This document shows, one piece after another, positions 1 through 8,799 of a stretch of 64,000 bases of DNA (the stretch's first letter is position 1; each line of letters opens with the position of its first letter). The stretch covers positions 620,001 through 684,000 of the forward strand of contig NZ_FNHF01000001.1 in assembly GCF_900103695.1 (NCBI RefSeq), written 5' to 3'. A model generated the notes under the pieces. That model made no database searches. It was not told where the DNA came from and saw only the letters and a list, made by a program, of their open reading frames with translations. Both the position numbers and the translations under genes were made by a program. The stretch comes from Sediminibacillus halophilus. Lineage in GTDB: Bacteria > Bacillota > Bacilli > Bacillales > Amphibacillaceae.

Positions 1-321
1 TTTCCGATCGACTAGAGTGCTTAAAAAAAGAACATTGATATGGTCTCCAATTGTATTGATATTCGTGATAGAAGCCATGAAAGTGGCAGGCTGATTACTC
101 TCTTTAGTAATCTTCCCCTGTAACATGACTTGTTCATTTTCTTCCTTTAATGCTTGAAAATACGTCTCATAAGACTTGTCCAAATAGGCTTCTAGCAGCC
201 AGCGATTTTGGTCATCTTCCCTGTTGATGATCAATCCATCAAGCAAGGGGATACTACGAGGACGGATTTCCTCATTCTGATCTTCCAACACGTCAAGAGA
301 AATTAATTTAAATGTTTTCAT
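1..321 (-). CDS. ywpF: YwpF-like protein, 3' part cut by window edge
   Basis: The first 107 codons are present and no stop is reached before the left edge. The protein starts MKTFKLISLDVLED and carries the blocks IPLLDGLIINRED and GDHINVLFLSTLVDRK, which I recognise from the YwpF-like family of small soluble Bacillales proteins of unknown function. It has no signal peptide or membrane segment in the visible part. A strong AGGAGG lies 5 nt before the ATG, which fixes the start. A TACAAT box lies about 85 nt upstream on this strand. The gene is divergent from the next one. The family assignment is from memory of the pattern, so moderately sure. Confidence 0.65.
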   Translation of the reverse strand, partial: MKTFKLISLDVLEDQNEEIRPRSIPLLDGLIINREDDQNRWLLEAYLDKSYETYFQALKEENEQVMLQGKITKESNQPATFMASITNINTIGDHINVLFLSTLVDRK

Positions 322-487
322 GATTTCCTCCTAACAATATTTACCGACCTGCAATGAAATCGGAAGCAGGGTGTTTCTTTCTGTCCGTCTATTACTAATT
401 CAATTGTACCAAAAATCCATCATGATTCTCTACCTAAGTAACTACTGTAACAGTTGTTTACATGCCTGAATATTTATTGATCTTCGT

Positions 488-513
488 GTTTTATCCTTGC
501 AACCAAGGGGTAT
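488..513 (+). promoter_or_regulatory. Candidate sigma-B promoter
   Basis: GTTTTA (488-493) and GGGTAT (508-513) are separated by 14 nt, close to the sigma-B consensus GTTTAA-N12-15-GGGTAT. It points at the HPr-like gene that starts about 115 nt downstream. Seen directly; use by sigma-B is inferred. Confidence 0.55.
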
Positions 514-627
514 CTATATACCAACATGAAAAACTTATTGATCGGCTAGCTGGTTTACTTTATTACTTATAAGTTCTGCGCAATTAGATAGACAGATTAG
601 ACAACAAAAATTGGAGAGGTGATGACC

Positions 628-957
628 TTGAAAGAAATAACATCCTATCAAGTAGATTTAACTTATCAATTAACTACGCATGAAATGATGAAGCTGTACC
701 ATTATGTTTCAAAAAGTGAGTACGATGTATATTTATACCAAAACGGGCAGGTGGCCGACGCAGGAAATTTTCCAAAAATGCTTTCTTTTTTTCTTATAGC
801 TACAAGCAAAAAGCCATTGGTGATTGTCATTGATGGTGAAAAACCGGACGAAGGTTATCGACATATCAAACAACTGTTAAATAAAAACGTAAAACAGGCT
901 AAGATCAGAAACCGACATAAAGTAGAAGTAGATAATGACATCTCTTTTGTCATTTAA
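628..957 (+). CDS. HPr-fold protein lacking both phosphorylation sites
   Basis: About 109 residues. The middle (DVYLYQNGQVADAGNFPKM followed by LSFFLIATSKKPLVIVIDGE) follows the strand-helix pattern of HPr and Crh, the phosphocarrier proteins of the sugar phosphotransferase system. In my alignment by eye the position of the catalytic His15 is a Thr (LTTHEMMKL) and the regulatory Ser46 is an Asn, so neither known phosphorylation could occur. A role in sugar transport is therefore unlikely and a protein-binding role is more plausible. Possible starts are GTG 619, ATG 622 and TTG 628; the sequence GGAGAGGTGAT best serves the TTG at 628. A sigma-B-like promoter precedes it and a strong terminator follows. 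Confidence 0.6.
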   Translation: MKEITSYQVDLTYQLTTHEMMKLYHYVSKSEYDVYLYQNGQVADAGNFPKMLSFFLIATSKKPLVIVIDGEKPDEGYRHIKQLLNKNVKQAKIRNRHKVEVDNDISFVI

Positions 958-1025
958 ATAATTCGCTGGTAACTTCTTATTAAGAAGTTTATCATATATA
1001 ATCATCCTTTTCTCCATCTTTACTC

Positions 1026-1060
1026 GACAAAATCCGCATGAAGCGGATTTTGTCTTTTTT
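1026..1060 (+). terminator. Rho-independent terminator
   Basis: A perfect 12-bp stem (GACAAAATCCGC with GCGGATTTTGTC) with a 5-nt loop is followed by six T. It ends the HPr-like gene. Confidence 0.9.
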
Positions 1061-1070
1061 AATGGGTTAG

Positions 1071-1111
1071 AAAAACCAGACCGGCGATGCCTTTTTCGGC
1101 TCCAGTCTGGT
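1071..1111 (-). terminator. Rho-independent terminator of the TRAP operon
   Basis: On the minus strand ACCAGACTGG pairs with CCGGTCTGGT, with one wobble pair, and a run of T follows. It starts 7 nt after the dctP stop. Confidence 0.8.
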
Positions 1112-1117
1112 CATCTG

Positions 1118-2167
1118 TTAATTGCTGTTTTTCTCTGCTTCCTCTATCTCTTCTTCCAACTTTTTAACAATTTCCTCAGCAGCTCCACCTACTTGATCGA
1201 TATACTGCTGTCTGACCGGCTCACTCGCATCACGAAAAGCTTGCCTTTGCTCATCGCTCAATTCGGTGATTTCTATGTTACTATTCTTCTTAATTTGTTC
1301 TAAAGCCTGCTGATTGGTTTCTTCTTGAATTGCAAAGGCCTTCTCCTTCATCTCATTAATCGTTTCATCAATCATCTGTCTTACTTCCTCTGGTACTTTT
1401 TCGTATAAATCCGGATTAACCGCTGTGGTAGTCGTATATAAAGAATGTTTAGACAGGGTCAAATACTTTTGTACTTCATAAAATTTCATTTGTTCTATGG
1501 CAAACATCGGGTTGGTCTGCCCTTCTATCATATTTAACTGTAACCCACTGTACACCTGCTCATAAGGTACAGGAGTCGGATTCGCCCCGTATTGCTCATA
1601 AGAAGAAACAATTAACGGAGATGGCATAGTTCGAAACTTTACTCCTGAAAAGTCCTCCGGCTGTTCAATTTTAGACTGAGTCGTCCAATGATTGAATCCT
1701 TCTGTCCAGTAGGATAAAACTTTTATTTTCTTTTCAGCGAATTTTTCTGCCAATGGACCATATAGCGCTTCACTATTGTTCATGATTTGTTTGTTTATTT
1801 CCATATCATCCGAGAATAGAAAGTGCAATAGCAACACCTGTGATTCAGGAACAATTGTACCGATGTTACCTGGTGAAATAATGGCAAAATCAATTGCACC
1901 TATTTGCAGCAGTTCAGCTTGGGTGGTAGCATTACCGAGCTGTCCTACCGGATAAATTTCTATTTTTATATTTCCGTCTGATTTTTCTTCGATAATTTTT
2001 TTGAACTCCTCTGCATAGGTATTCTGAACAGAATCCGGTGATTCTTCATGGGCGAAACGGAACACATACTCTGGAGTATTTTTTCCCCTTGTCGTTTCTG
2101 TCCCTCCTGATCCACATGCAGTCAAGAGAAGTAACATGCTAAACAATATTAATACTGATTTTTTCAT
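1118..2167 (-). CDS. dctP: TRAP transporter substrate-binding lipoprotein DctP
   Basis: 349 residues. It captures a carboxylate-type solute outside the membrane and hands it to the DctQM permease, driven by an ion gradient. The N-terminus is a lipoprotein signal with lipobox LTAC (Cys18), so it is tethered to the outer face of the membrane. The body is a DctP fold; VKFRTMPSPL contains the arginine that in this family binds the substrate carboxylate, and the segment VPYEQVYSGLQLNMIEGQTNP is typical. It is the last gene of a dctQ-dctM-dctP operon, 15 nt after dctM. The substrate (a dicarboxylate, sialic acid, ectoine or another acid) cannot be told from sequence. Confidence 0.9.
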   Translation of the reverse strand: MKKSVLILFSMLLLLTACGSGGTETTRGKNTPEYVFRFAHEESPDSVQNTYAEEFKKIIEEKSDGNIKIEIYPVGQLGNATTQAELLQIGAIDFAIISPGNIGTIVPESQVLLLHFLFSDDMEINKQIMNNSEALYGPLAEKFAEKKIKVLSYWTEGFNHWTTQSKIEQPEDFSGVKFRTMPSPLIVSSYEQYGANPTPVPYEQVYSGLQLNMIEGQTNPMFAIEQMKFYEVQKYLTLSKHSLYTTTTAVNPDLYEKVPEEVRQMIDETINEMKEKAFAIQEETNQQALEQIKKNSNIEITELSDEQRQAFRDASEPVRQQYIDQVGGAAEEIVKKLEEEIEEAEKNSN

Positions 2168-2182
2168 CCTATCACCTTCTCC

Positions 2183-3463
2183 CTAATCCGAATAAAAGTA
2201 TTGGTAAGATGTAATGATTTCCGGAAATAATATAAATAAAGCAGAAGCCGCCATTAAAATTAGTATATATGGCCAGATTCCTTTAATTATCTCTTTATAT
2301 GGCTGCTGAAATACTGCTATAGCTGTAAAGATGTCAACTCCGAACGGTGGCGTAGCCGATCCGATGGCGGCTTGCAAGGTAACGATAATCCCAAGAGCTA
2401 TTGGATCAACTCCGGCATCCATCGCTACAGGATAGAAAATCGGGGTCAAAATCAAGATGACGACCAGTGGATCGACAAACATACAGCCGACAAAGAAGAA
2501 AATCGCAACAATAAACAGCACATATGTCGCGGAAGGATCACTTCCCAGTACAGCCTCCGTTATTTCCTGGGGCAGTTTTGCATAGGACAAAATCCAACTT
2601 AACGCAGTTCCTGCCGCCACCAAAATGAATACTGCAGCAGTAACGATGGCAGTAGATTCAGCTATTTTAGGCAAGTCGCTTAGTTTAACATCGCGATAGA
2701 TAACCACTTCCAATAAGAAAGCATATAACACAGATACAGCCGCAGCTTCAGTGGGACTAAAGACCCCTAAGTAAATTCCCCCAATAATGACGATCGGAAA
2801 GCCCAACGGTAATATTGCTTTTTTAAAAGCTCTTCCTCGCTCTTTCCAAGTCGCCTTTTTTTCATTCCCCAGTTTTTTAGCTGTCGCTAAAAAATAACTG
2901 TAAAGAGCAAAGAACAGAAAAATTATTAACCCTGGTACAATGCCTGCAATAAATAGTTCACCGACAGAAGTTCCGGTAACCACTCCGTAGACAATCATGG
3001 CTATACTTGGCGGTATCATGAGAGCAAGATCACTCGCATTGATAATCAGCGGGATTGCTTGTTTATCTTTATAACCGATTTCTTTCAGTCTTTCCCTTGT
3101 CGGTTTGCCGACCGCAACGACTGTTGCCTGGGTGGAACCAGAGATCGAACCGAACAAGGCACAGGCAGCAGCAGTCGTGATTGCATAGCCTCCACGGATA
3201 TGTCCGATAAAACTTCCTACTAGATCAAGAAGCCTTGTAGACGTTTTGCCTGAAGACATAATGTCCGCCGCAAAGATGAACATGGGAACCGCCAGGAGGA
3301 CAAACGTCTGGATTCCAATGGAAAACTGCTGAATCAGAACCATCGGATTTAATTCAGGGAAAAATAGCAAGGCTACTGCCAGCGGAGCCACAATTAGTGG
3401 AACCATTATCGGGTAACCAAGGAACAAAAGTAAAAACATAATTCCTAATAATATCCATATCAT
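2183..3463 (-). CDS. dctM: TRAP transporter large permease DctM
   Basis: 426 residues, hydrophobic throughout with about twelve membrane spans. It is the ion-coupled transport channel of the TRAP system. Family signatures include VPMFIFAADIM near residue 60, SGSTQATVVAVGKP near 108 and the C-terminal block AIGSATPPFGVD, which is very characteristic of DctM. Its ATG overlaps the dctQ stop by 4 nt (ATGA), showing translational coupling to the small permease subunit. No odd features. Confidence 0.93.
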   Translation of the reverse strand: MIWILLGIMFLLLFLGYPIMVPLIVAPLAVALLFFPELNPMVLIQQFSIGIQTFVLLAVPMFIFAADIMSSGKTSTRLLDLVGSFIGHIRGGYAITTAAACALFGSISGSTQATVVAVGKPTRERLKEIGYKDKQAIPLIINASDLALMIPPSIAMIVYGVVTGTSVGELFIAGIVPGLIIFLFFALYSYFLATAKKLGNEKKATWKERGRAFKKAILPLGFPIVIIGGIYLGVFSPTEAAAVSVLYAFLLEVVIYRDVKLSDLPKIAESTAIVTAAVFILVAAGTALSWILSYAKLPQEITEAVLGSDPSATYVLFIVAIFFFVGCMFVDPLVVILILTPIFYPVAMDAGVDPIALGIIVTLQAAIGSATPPFGVDIFTAIAVFQQPYKEIIKGIWPYILILMAASALFILFPEIITSYQYFYSD

Positions 3464-3999
3464 GTCGTCTCATCTGCCTCCTCTCTCTTCCAGTCAGGGT
3501 CTTCCGTACCGTCAATCATTTCGTCCTTATACTTGTAATTTAGCCAGCACTCCCTTAAATACTGGAGTCCACTGAACAGAAATCCGATAGGAATAAACAA
3601 TGTAATCAAATATACCGGAAAACGTAGTGCCGCCGTCACTCTTCCCAATTGATATAATGTAATGGTATAGTCCAAAGAGATGTAACATAAATAAAAGAGC
3701 AATAGGGAAGTTGTGAATGTAATGATCAGCACAAGTATTTTGCGGACTTTAAAAGGCAGAAATTCTACTATAGCGGTCATTTTCAAATGCCTGCCCCTTC
3801 TGGCGCAATAACTAAGCCCGATAAAGGTCACAATGATGATGAAAAATTGTCCAACCTCTTCAGCGAAGGTCAGGCTGTTGCCTAATGTTCGAGCAAAGAC
3901 ATTGGCCAACAATATAATGGTCATCCCGAATATTGCTGTTATGATCGTCCATTTTTCAATCCCAGCCTGAATTTTATCTATTCTTCTAAATACATTCAT
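3460..3999 (-). CDS. dctQ: TRAP transporter small permease DctQ
   Basis: 179 residues with four membrane helices, the usual size and shape of DctQ, which associates with DctM. The family-like segment LTFAEEVGQFFIIIVTFIGL is present at about residues 40-60, followed by a basic loop CARRGRHLKM. I chose ATG 3999 over ATG 4008 because the AAAGGATGATC ribosome binding site abuts the first ATG and is properly spaced for the second. It is the first gene of the operon; the order Q-M-P, with the binding protein last, is less common than P-Q-M. Confidence 0.88.
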   Translation of the reverse strand: MNVFRRIDKIQAGIEKWTIITAIFGMTIILLANVFARTLGNSLTFAEEVGQFFIIIVTFIGLSYCARRGRHLKMTAIVEFLPFKVRKILVLIITFTTSLLLFYLCYISLDYTITLYQLGRVTAALRFPVYLITLFIPIGFLFSGLQYLRECWLNYKYKDEMIDGTEDPDWKREEADETT

Positions 4000-4008
4000 C
4001 CTGATCAT

Positions 4009-4643
4009 CCTTTCATTCTTTAGGCCCGGTACTAATAAATACCTGTTGGAGGAAATAAGTAAACTTCCGATTTACCAGGAAAGCGGGAAAATGGTCACGC
4101 TCGCTTGCTCGCTGACCGTTTTGAAGGTTAAAAAAGAAATGTTGGCACCTTTCTCTATCTCGCAAAAAAAGAGCCCCGGGTGCCTTGCTTCCCCTAAAAA
4201 CTTAAGAGAACCTCTAACTTGTATTTTTTCCCTTTTACGTTCCACTCCGATAAGGCAATTCGCTTTCCGCGGGCATGCCATCAGCTAACTTGGCAAACGC
4301 GGAATATCTTGCTGTAGCGATACTCTGCATACAAAAATAACAGAATAAAAAAAGGACACACAAATAAACCGAACGAATTCAGTTAGTATTTACTATTCGT
4401 TCGGTTTTTGGTTTGACGACCATGCTTTTGTTCCGCCATCTTTATCCATTATTAAATTGTTTTGGTTTTCGTCGTTCCAATTCGACTTCCATTTCATAAA
4501 TATTCACATTTGTTCCCCCGCTTCTTATAAGGTAACTTCATTATAAAAAGCCGGGGATTTTTTCAAAACGCTATTCGGATGGATTAATTCTCAGACTTTT
4601 GGCCGAACGCGTCTCCGTCTTTCAGAACAAGTCCACATCTTTT
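4009..4643 (-). other. Intergenic stretch with an ORF-like repeat candidate
   Basis: 635 bp without a convincing gene. At 4072-4281 a 69-codon minus-strand frame reads like sequences I have seen repeatedly translated from Bacillaceae intergenic DNA (it contains the phrase LGEARHPGLFFCEIEKG). It has no ribosome binding site, and the DNA around it (CGCTTTCCGCGGGCATGCC at about 4261) resembles dispersed noncoding elements. I treat it as a probable interspersed repeat or untranslated RNA, not a gene. A terminator-like hairpin lies at 4366-4409. Confidence 0.4.
4366..4409. terminator. Terminator-like hairpin
   Basis: AACCGAACGAAT (4367-4378) pairs perfectly with ATTCGTTCGGTT (4395-4406) across a 16-nt loop, followed by T on the plus strand. 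No plus-strand gene directly precedes it, so its partner gene is unclear. Confidence 0.55.
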
Positions 4644-5222
4644 TTATAAGTGTTTTACTTTTTCCACTACCATGTAATAAATATTGCTGTTTAAATTACC
4701 ATTGGACACGGAAAAACCAACAGACTCCAGTTTTTCCTGCAATGCTTCTTTGGGAAGCCGTACGTCCAACGGGGGCCCTTCTTCATGGTTTGACTTTTCC
4801 CATTCTATGATAAGCAGCCTCCCCTCTTCACTGATTACCCGATGGATTTCCTGCAAGGCTTGCTCCAGCTCATTCACTTCATAAAAGACAAATGCAGCAA
4901 CGCCTCTCTGGAATGAATTATCGGGAAAATTCAAATAATCGATTCCACTTGGCATTCTGTCTATATTCTCGAGTCCTTGCTCGACAGCTCGATCGGCAAG
5001 CTCTTCGAGCATTTCCTGTTGGATATCCACAGCGACCACTCGGTCATCGGTTTTTTTGGCTATAGGTATAGTCAAATAACCATTACCCGCCCCTAGATCA
5101 ATCACTTTTTCATTTCCCTGCAAATTCAACAGGTCGATAACTTGATCAATCGGAACTAATTCCTCTCTTTCGGGATTCAATAATTGATCTGCTTTTTGAT
5201 AGGAAAATAATTCTCCTGCCAT
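4644..5222 (-). CDS. Class I SAM-dependent methyltransferase
   Basis: 192 residues. The Rossmann-type SAM-binding motif I is VIDLGAGNGYL at residues 40-50, followed by VVAVDIQQEML (motif Post-I, acidic residue binding the ribose) and a typical UbiE/MenG-like tail (ALQEIHRVISEEGRLLIIEW). The N-terminus KADQLLNPEREELVP is that of the small-molecule methyltransferase group. The substrate is unknown. AAAGGGGATAAAC before the ATG supports the start. It stands alone, with 167 bp to the divergent gene on its right. Confidence 0.85.
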   Translation of the reverse strand: MAGELFSYQKADQLLNPEREELVPIDQVIDLLNLQGNEKVIDLGAGNGYLTIPIAKKTDDRVVAVDIQQEMLEELADRAVEQGLENIDRMPSGIDYLNFPDNSFQRGVAAFVFYEVNELEQALQEIHRVISEEGRLLIIEWEKSNHEEGPPLDVRLPKEALQEKLESVGFSVSNGNLNSNIYYMVVEKVKHL

Positions 5223-5389
5223 GTTTATCCCCTTTCCCTGATAAGTATACTGATATGTAGCCTTTTATTTCATCCTTCAAACTCCCTCCACTTTTTAGAA
5301 GGTTCTTGAAAAACTCTGAAACCTGTCGATTAGGAAACAGCAATATAGGGAAAATATAGTAAAGACCAGTCAAGAGGAGGGAATACTGT

Positions 5390-5572
5390 ATGACTTGGAT
5401 TTTTATTCTTATCATTCTTGCCTTTGTTATCGGTGTCATTGTGTATTTTAAAACAACTGGAAAAAGGAAAAACAGCGATACAGATATGACTACAGAAGAA
5501 CTGGAAGCATTTAATGAAGATTACATCAAACGTGGCGCCGAACACGAGACGGATGAGGCGGAAAAACTTTGA
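5390..5572 (+). CDS. Small single-span membrane protein
   Basis: 60 residues: an N-terminal helix (residues 3-21, WIFILIILAFVIGVIVYF) that would anchor it in the membrane, a basic GKRK stop-transfer patch, then an acidic tail of about 35 residues. GAGGAGG 7 nt before the ATG is a strong ribosome binding site, which makes this a credible gene despite its size. I do not recognise a family. It ends 9 bp before a shared terminator. Confidence 0.7.
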   Translation: MTWIFILIILAFVIGVIVYFKTTGKRKNSDTDMTTEELEAFNEDYIKRGAEHETDEAEKL

Positions 5573-5580
5573 AGACAAAA

Positions 5581-5606
5581 TGAGGGGCACCCTTTGGTGC
5601 CCCTCA
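5581..5606. terminator. Bidirectional terminator
   Basis: A perfect 11-bp stem (TGAGGGGCACC with GGTGCCCCTCA) and 4-nt loop sits between two convergent genes ending at 5572 and 5617. The T tract is on the minus strand (TTTTGTC), so it suits the minus-strand gene best. Confidence 0.8.
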
Positions 5607-5616
5607 TTGGTGGTTG

Positions 5617-5976
5617 CTACAACCCTTTTTGTTTGTTTACTTTTTCTTCAATATAAAAACATAAATCTCCAATCGTATTAAACTGCTGGAATTCTTTTCC
5701 TTCCATGACATCCCGATTATAAACGTTGGTCAAGTCCCAATAGCGCATTAACTCATCATAAGCCTGTCTGAATTTGTTCCTGTCTCCAGCAAACAAGTAG
5801 GATAAACTTGCTTCTGTAGTCAAGAAATCACTGGCGTCAACTCGTTCTTTATCAGCATATTTATAAACATACTTTACCACAATTAAATAAATTTCATAAA
5901 CGATGCCTTTCGATTGCGCAAGTTCTTTCATTCTTTTCTTCGTTCTTTTTTGGTCAAAATCAATTAAGTTCCCCAT
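5617..5976 (-). CDS. Conserved-looking hypothetical protein
   Basis: 119 residues from the ATG at 5976, which has AAGGTG 6 nt upstream. A longer frame opens at GTG 6030 but has no ribosome binding site. The protein begins MGNLIDFDQKRTKKRMKEL and is mostly helical, soluble and rich in Tyr, Lys and Asp (YEIYLIVVKYVYKYADKERV; RQAYDELMRYWDLTNVYNRD). There is no signal peptide and no motif that I can assign to a function. The coding pattern is good and a terminator follows 11 bp downstream, so it is probably a real monocistronic gene. Confidence 0.75.
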   Translation of the reverse strand: MGNLIDFDQKRTKKRMKELAQSKGIVYEIYLIVVKYVYKYADKERVDASDFLTTEASLSYLFAGDRNKFRQAYDELMRYWDLTNVYNRDVMEGKEFQQFNTIGDLCFYIEEKVNKQKGL

Positions 5977-6246
5977 TGTCAGCACCTTCCCTGCCATTAA
6001 AGATGTTTTATTCATTCTATCAATAATCACTCTAAAATACTTTTACCACTTTTGAAAAATTAGAAACTCTTTCCTTTCAGACAGGTATAGATGACAGGCT
6101 ACACTCTCTTATCACATGTAAAGGTTACATCGAAAGGGTTGCCGAACTTATCCTGAATAACCGGAGAACGTATTTCTAATCTTTTCATGAATTTTTCTGT
6201 ATAATGATAACAAAGCAAATAAAATGAGGTGCGGGAGTTGACACGG

Positions 6247-7002
6247 ATGCGTGCAGGTTTGCTGCTTTTGATCGGGTTATTATTCGTTATGGTGGTTGCT
6301 GCCTGTTCAGATGATGATACACAGCCAGTGATGGTCAAATCAGAAGAACAAGCGGATGCAACAGAAAAAAAACCTGTCTTAGTAGAAAAAGAGACGGAAG
6401 AAAAGGATGAGGATTCAGGGCAAGAAGAGATGCTGCTTGAATTCACCTTACCGAACGAACAGGTTGTCATTGATTTAAATCAAGTCACGATTTTGAAGCA
6501 TTACTTATCTGCGGTTGCAGACAGAGACGCGGAAATTGAGGATATGGCATTAACAAGAGTTGATATACCAGATAAGGATACAATTTACCTTTTGGAGTTT
6601 TCCTGTAGGGAGGATAGTTGCTCTTACCTACTTCTGAATCAGCAGGAAGAAGGCGGTTCTTACCTTGCAGCAGATTTAGCGATGTTTAAATCCGCCTCTA
6701 TTTCACCTGAAAACGACCTTTTATTATTATTGTTCAACAGAAAAGATACTGGCTTGAAACCAGAAATTTCCAAGGACAAGATGGTGATTATCGACTTGGA
6801 ACAAATGAGCAGGCAAAGGACGCTGATGGATAACGGAGAACCGTTCAAAAATGAATATCATTGGCCGATTCTGTCCGCATCCTGGAAAAACAACCAGGTT
6901 TTAACCGTGACGGTACCAGCCATATCGGATACCGAAGAATCGCTTAAAACCTGGTATCAATCCGACCAACCGACAAAAACGATAGAATTGACTGTGGAAT
7001 GA
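6247..7002 (+). CDS. Lipoprotein of unknown function
   Basis: 251 residues from ATG 6247 (GTG 6229 and TTG 6238 are alternative starts, but GGGAG at 6233 serves 6247 best). The hydrophobic leader ends in the lipobox VAAC, followed by an Asp/Glu-rich linker of about 45 residues. The rest is a secreted domain with FSCREDSCSYLLLNQQ, whose two cysteines could form a disulfide. I do not recognise the family. TATAAT at 6200-6205 is a plausible -10 box. It is convergent with the next gene. Confidence 0.7.
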   Translation: MRAGLLLLIGLLFVMVVAACSDDDTQPVMVKSEEQADATEKKPVLVEKETEEKDEDSGQEEMLLEFTLPNEQVVIDLNQVTILKHYLSAVADRDAEIEDMALTRVDIPDKDTIYLLEFSCREDSCSYLLLNQQEEGGSYLAADLAMFKSASISPENDLLLLLFNRKDTGLKPEISKDKMVIIDLEQMSRQRTLMDNGEPFKNEYHWPILSASWKNNQVLTVTVPAISDTEESLKTWYQSDQPTKTIELTVE

Positions 7003-7026
7003 TTGAAAATTCGGACTTTTTTGTTA

Positions 7027-7473
7027 TCATTGAAAAACCATTTCCTTATGTGCTTTAATGTTTTTGCGCTCTCCGTCAATATAAAATTCACAATCCATAT
7101 ACAAAGTGTGACTACCCTTTTTTAAGGGGTTGAATACTTTTGCTTCCTGGGGATGATAGACATCTCCGGGGTTCAGTTCCTTGGTGACCGGACTGCCTGT
7201 GAAGTTCTTCGTGTCGTGATTGACACGGAGAGATATCAATGGAGTACGATGAGATAAAACAATCGGCTCATCTCCTATATATTCAAGTGATCTTAAAACT
7301 TGAAATCCCTCTTCGTTTTTTTCAACTTGAACATGCATAATAAAATCCTCCATTTGCTCGCTAACCTGTACAGGTTCCGCCAGCTTTGCACTGGATGTTT
7401 CTACAAACCAATATGCTGCCGCTCCCCCAATAACAGCTAATGCAGTACAAATCATCAGCAATTTCTTTACCAT
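7027..7473 (-). CDS. Membrane-anchored extracellular protein
   Basis: 148 residues from the ATG at 7473, preceded by AGGGGGAG. Upstream in-frame codons to 7503 have no ribosome binding site. A single N-terminal hydrophobic segment (residues 4-22, LLMICTALAVIGGAAAYWF) acts as an anchor or uncleaved signal. The remaining domain of about 120 residues is beta-rich and exported (EEGFQVLRSLEYIGDEPIVL, GSHTLYMDCEFYIDGE). It resembles small immunoglobulin-like exported proteins of Bacillaceae, but I cannot name a family. It ends 25 bp from the convergent lipoprotein gene. Confidence 0.7.
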   Translation of the reverse strand: MVKKLLMICTALAVIGGAAAYWFVETSSAKLAEPVQVSEQMEDFIMHVQVEKNEEGFQVLRSLEYIGDEPIVLSHRTPLISLRVNHDTKNFTGSPVTKELNPGDVYHPQEAKVFNPLKKGSHTLYMDCEFYIDGERKNIKAHKEMVFQ

Positions 7474-7646
7474 CTTTCTCCCCCTCTGTTTTACTTTAAC
7501 CACCTTCTATGTATTACCATCATCCTATATTATAGACGATGGACCTATGGAAAAAGTTTCATATTGCCGACAATTTTTTTAAGATTGAATGACAGTAATA
7601 TCGGGAATTGCTTTATCAGTGCCCATTATTTATGGAGGTGGAAATC

Positions 7647-8651
7647 ATGGAAAATATGACAATGAAACAAACTAATATAGAAACGAGTAAAATTGGACTG
7701 GGAACATGGGCAATCGGAGGCTTCCAGTGGGGAGGCACGGATGAACAGGAAGCGGAAAGAACCATACATGCTGCCTTTGACAAAGGGATAAGACTGCTTG
7801 ATACAGCTCCTGGTTACGGACTTGGAAAAGCAGAAAAATTAATTGGCAAGGCGCTGCAAACCTCCTCCCTCGATCGTTCCGAAGTTATCCTTTCATCTAA
7901 AACAGGGCTTAATTGGAACGAAAAGGACGGAGTGTTCCGGGATTCCAGCAAATCCTTTATTCACAAGGATATCGAACGAACCCTGCACCACCTTCAAACC
8001 GACTATATCGATGTGTACCATATCCATTGGCCAGATACACTGACTCCTTTTTATGAAACAGCGGAAGCATTGAATTATCTTTATAAAGAAGGAAAAATAC
8101 GAGCAATCGGTCTTAGTAATTTCACTACCGAGCAAATGGATATTTTTCGGGAAGCAGCACCCATCCATGCAATCCAGGTACCACATAATTTGTTCGAAAG
8201 AAATAGTGAGAATGAACTCCTTCCCTATGCGGAGGAAAAAGAATTGACAGCGTTTCTTTACAGTTCGCTGGCCAGAGGGCTCTTATCGGGAAAGATGACC
8301 AAAGAAAGCCGTTTTCCTGAAGGAGATATCCGTCGTGATACGGATCCAAAATTTCAATCCCCTCGATTTGAGCAATATTTGAGGGCAGTCAAAGAATTAG
8401 ATGAACTAGCCCAGGACAGATTTCAAAAAAATGTGCTGGAGTTAGCTTTGCGTTGGAACTTACAACAACCCGGTTCTACTTTATCGTTATGGGGCGCCCG
8501 GCATCCCGATCAATTGGCACCATTAGATGATCTTTGGGATTTCTCTATCGATGACGAAACGATGAGGGATATAGACGAAATCCTGATGCGGACAGTGAAA
8601 TCCCCTATAGGCGTCGAATTTATGGCTCCACCTAATAAACAACAATTATAA
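7647..8651 (+). CDS. Aldo/keto reductase
   Basis: 334 residues, the normal length of the family, which reduces carbonyl substrates with NADPH in the cytoplasm. The catalytic tetrad is visible: Asp and Tyr in LLDTAPGYG, the Lys in VILSSKTG and the His in YHIHWPD. The cofactor-binding end is present (RWNLQQPGSTLSLWGARHPD). The ATG at 7647 has GGAGGTGG 6 nt upstream and was chosen over the frame start at 7608. It resembles the YghE/IolS-type reductases. The substrate is unknown. It is monocistronic, with a strong terminator 25 bp after the stop. Confidence 0.9.
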   Translation: MENMTMKQTNIETSKIGLGTWAIGGFQWGGTDEQEAERTIHAAFDKGIRLLDTAPGYGLGKAEKLIGKALQTSSLDRSEVILSSKTGLNWNEKDGVFRDSSKSFIHKDIERTLHHLQTDYIDVYHIHWPDTLTPFYETAEALNYLYKEGKIRAIGLSNFTTEQMDIFREAAPIHAIQVPHNLFERNSENELLPYAEEKELTAFLYSSLARGLLSGKMTKESRFPEGDIRRDTDPKFQSPRFEQYLRAVKELDELAQDRFQKNVLELALRWNLQQPGSTLSLWGARHPDQLAPLDDLWDFSIDDETMRDIDEILMRTVKSPIGVEFMAPPNKQQL

Positions 8652-8675
8652 GGGACAAAATATTGACTTAACAGC

Positions 8676-8710
8676 TTGTAGAGAGGCCTCTGGCTTCTCT
8701 GCAATTTTTT
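8676..8710 (+). terminator. Rho-independent terminator
   Basis: TTGTAGAGAGGCC pairs with GGCTTCTCTGCAA (two wobble pairs) across a TCT loop and is followed by six T. It ends the aldo/keto reductase gene. Confidence 0.85.
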
Positions 8711-8799
8711 ATGTGCGCCTACTTTAACCAATCCCATCCCCTCCCTTTTCTCCTGATTGGCATACTGCTGAACTAATTATCAAAGGTAATTAATAGAAA

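Noticed and set aside
4072-4281. A 69-codon minus-strand gene
   Set aside because: No ribosome site; sequence looks like a dispersed intergenic element.
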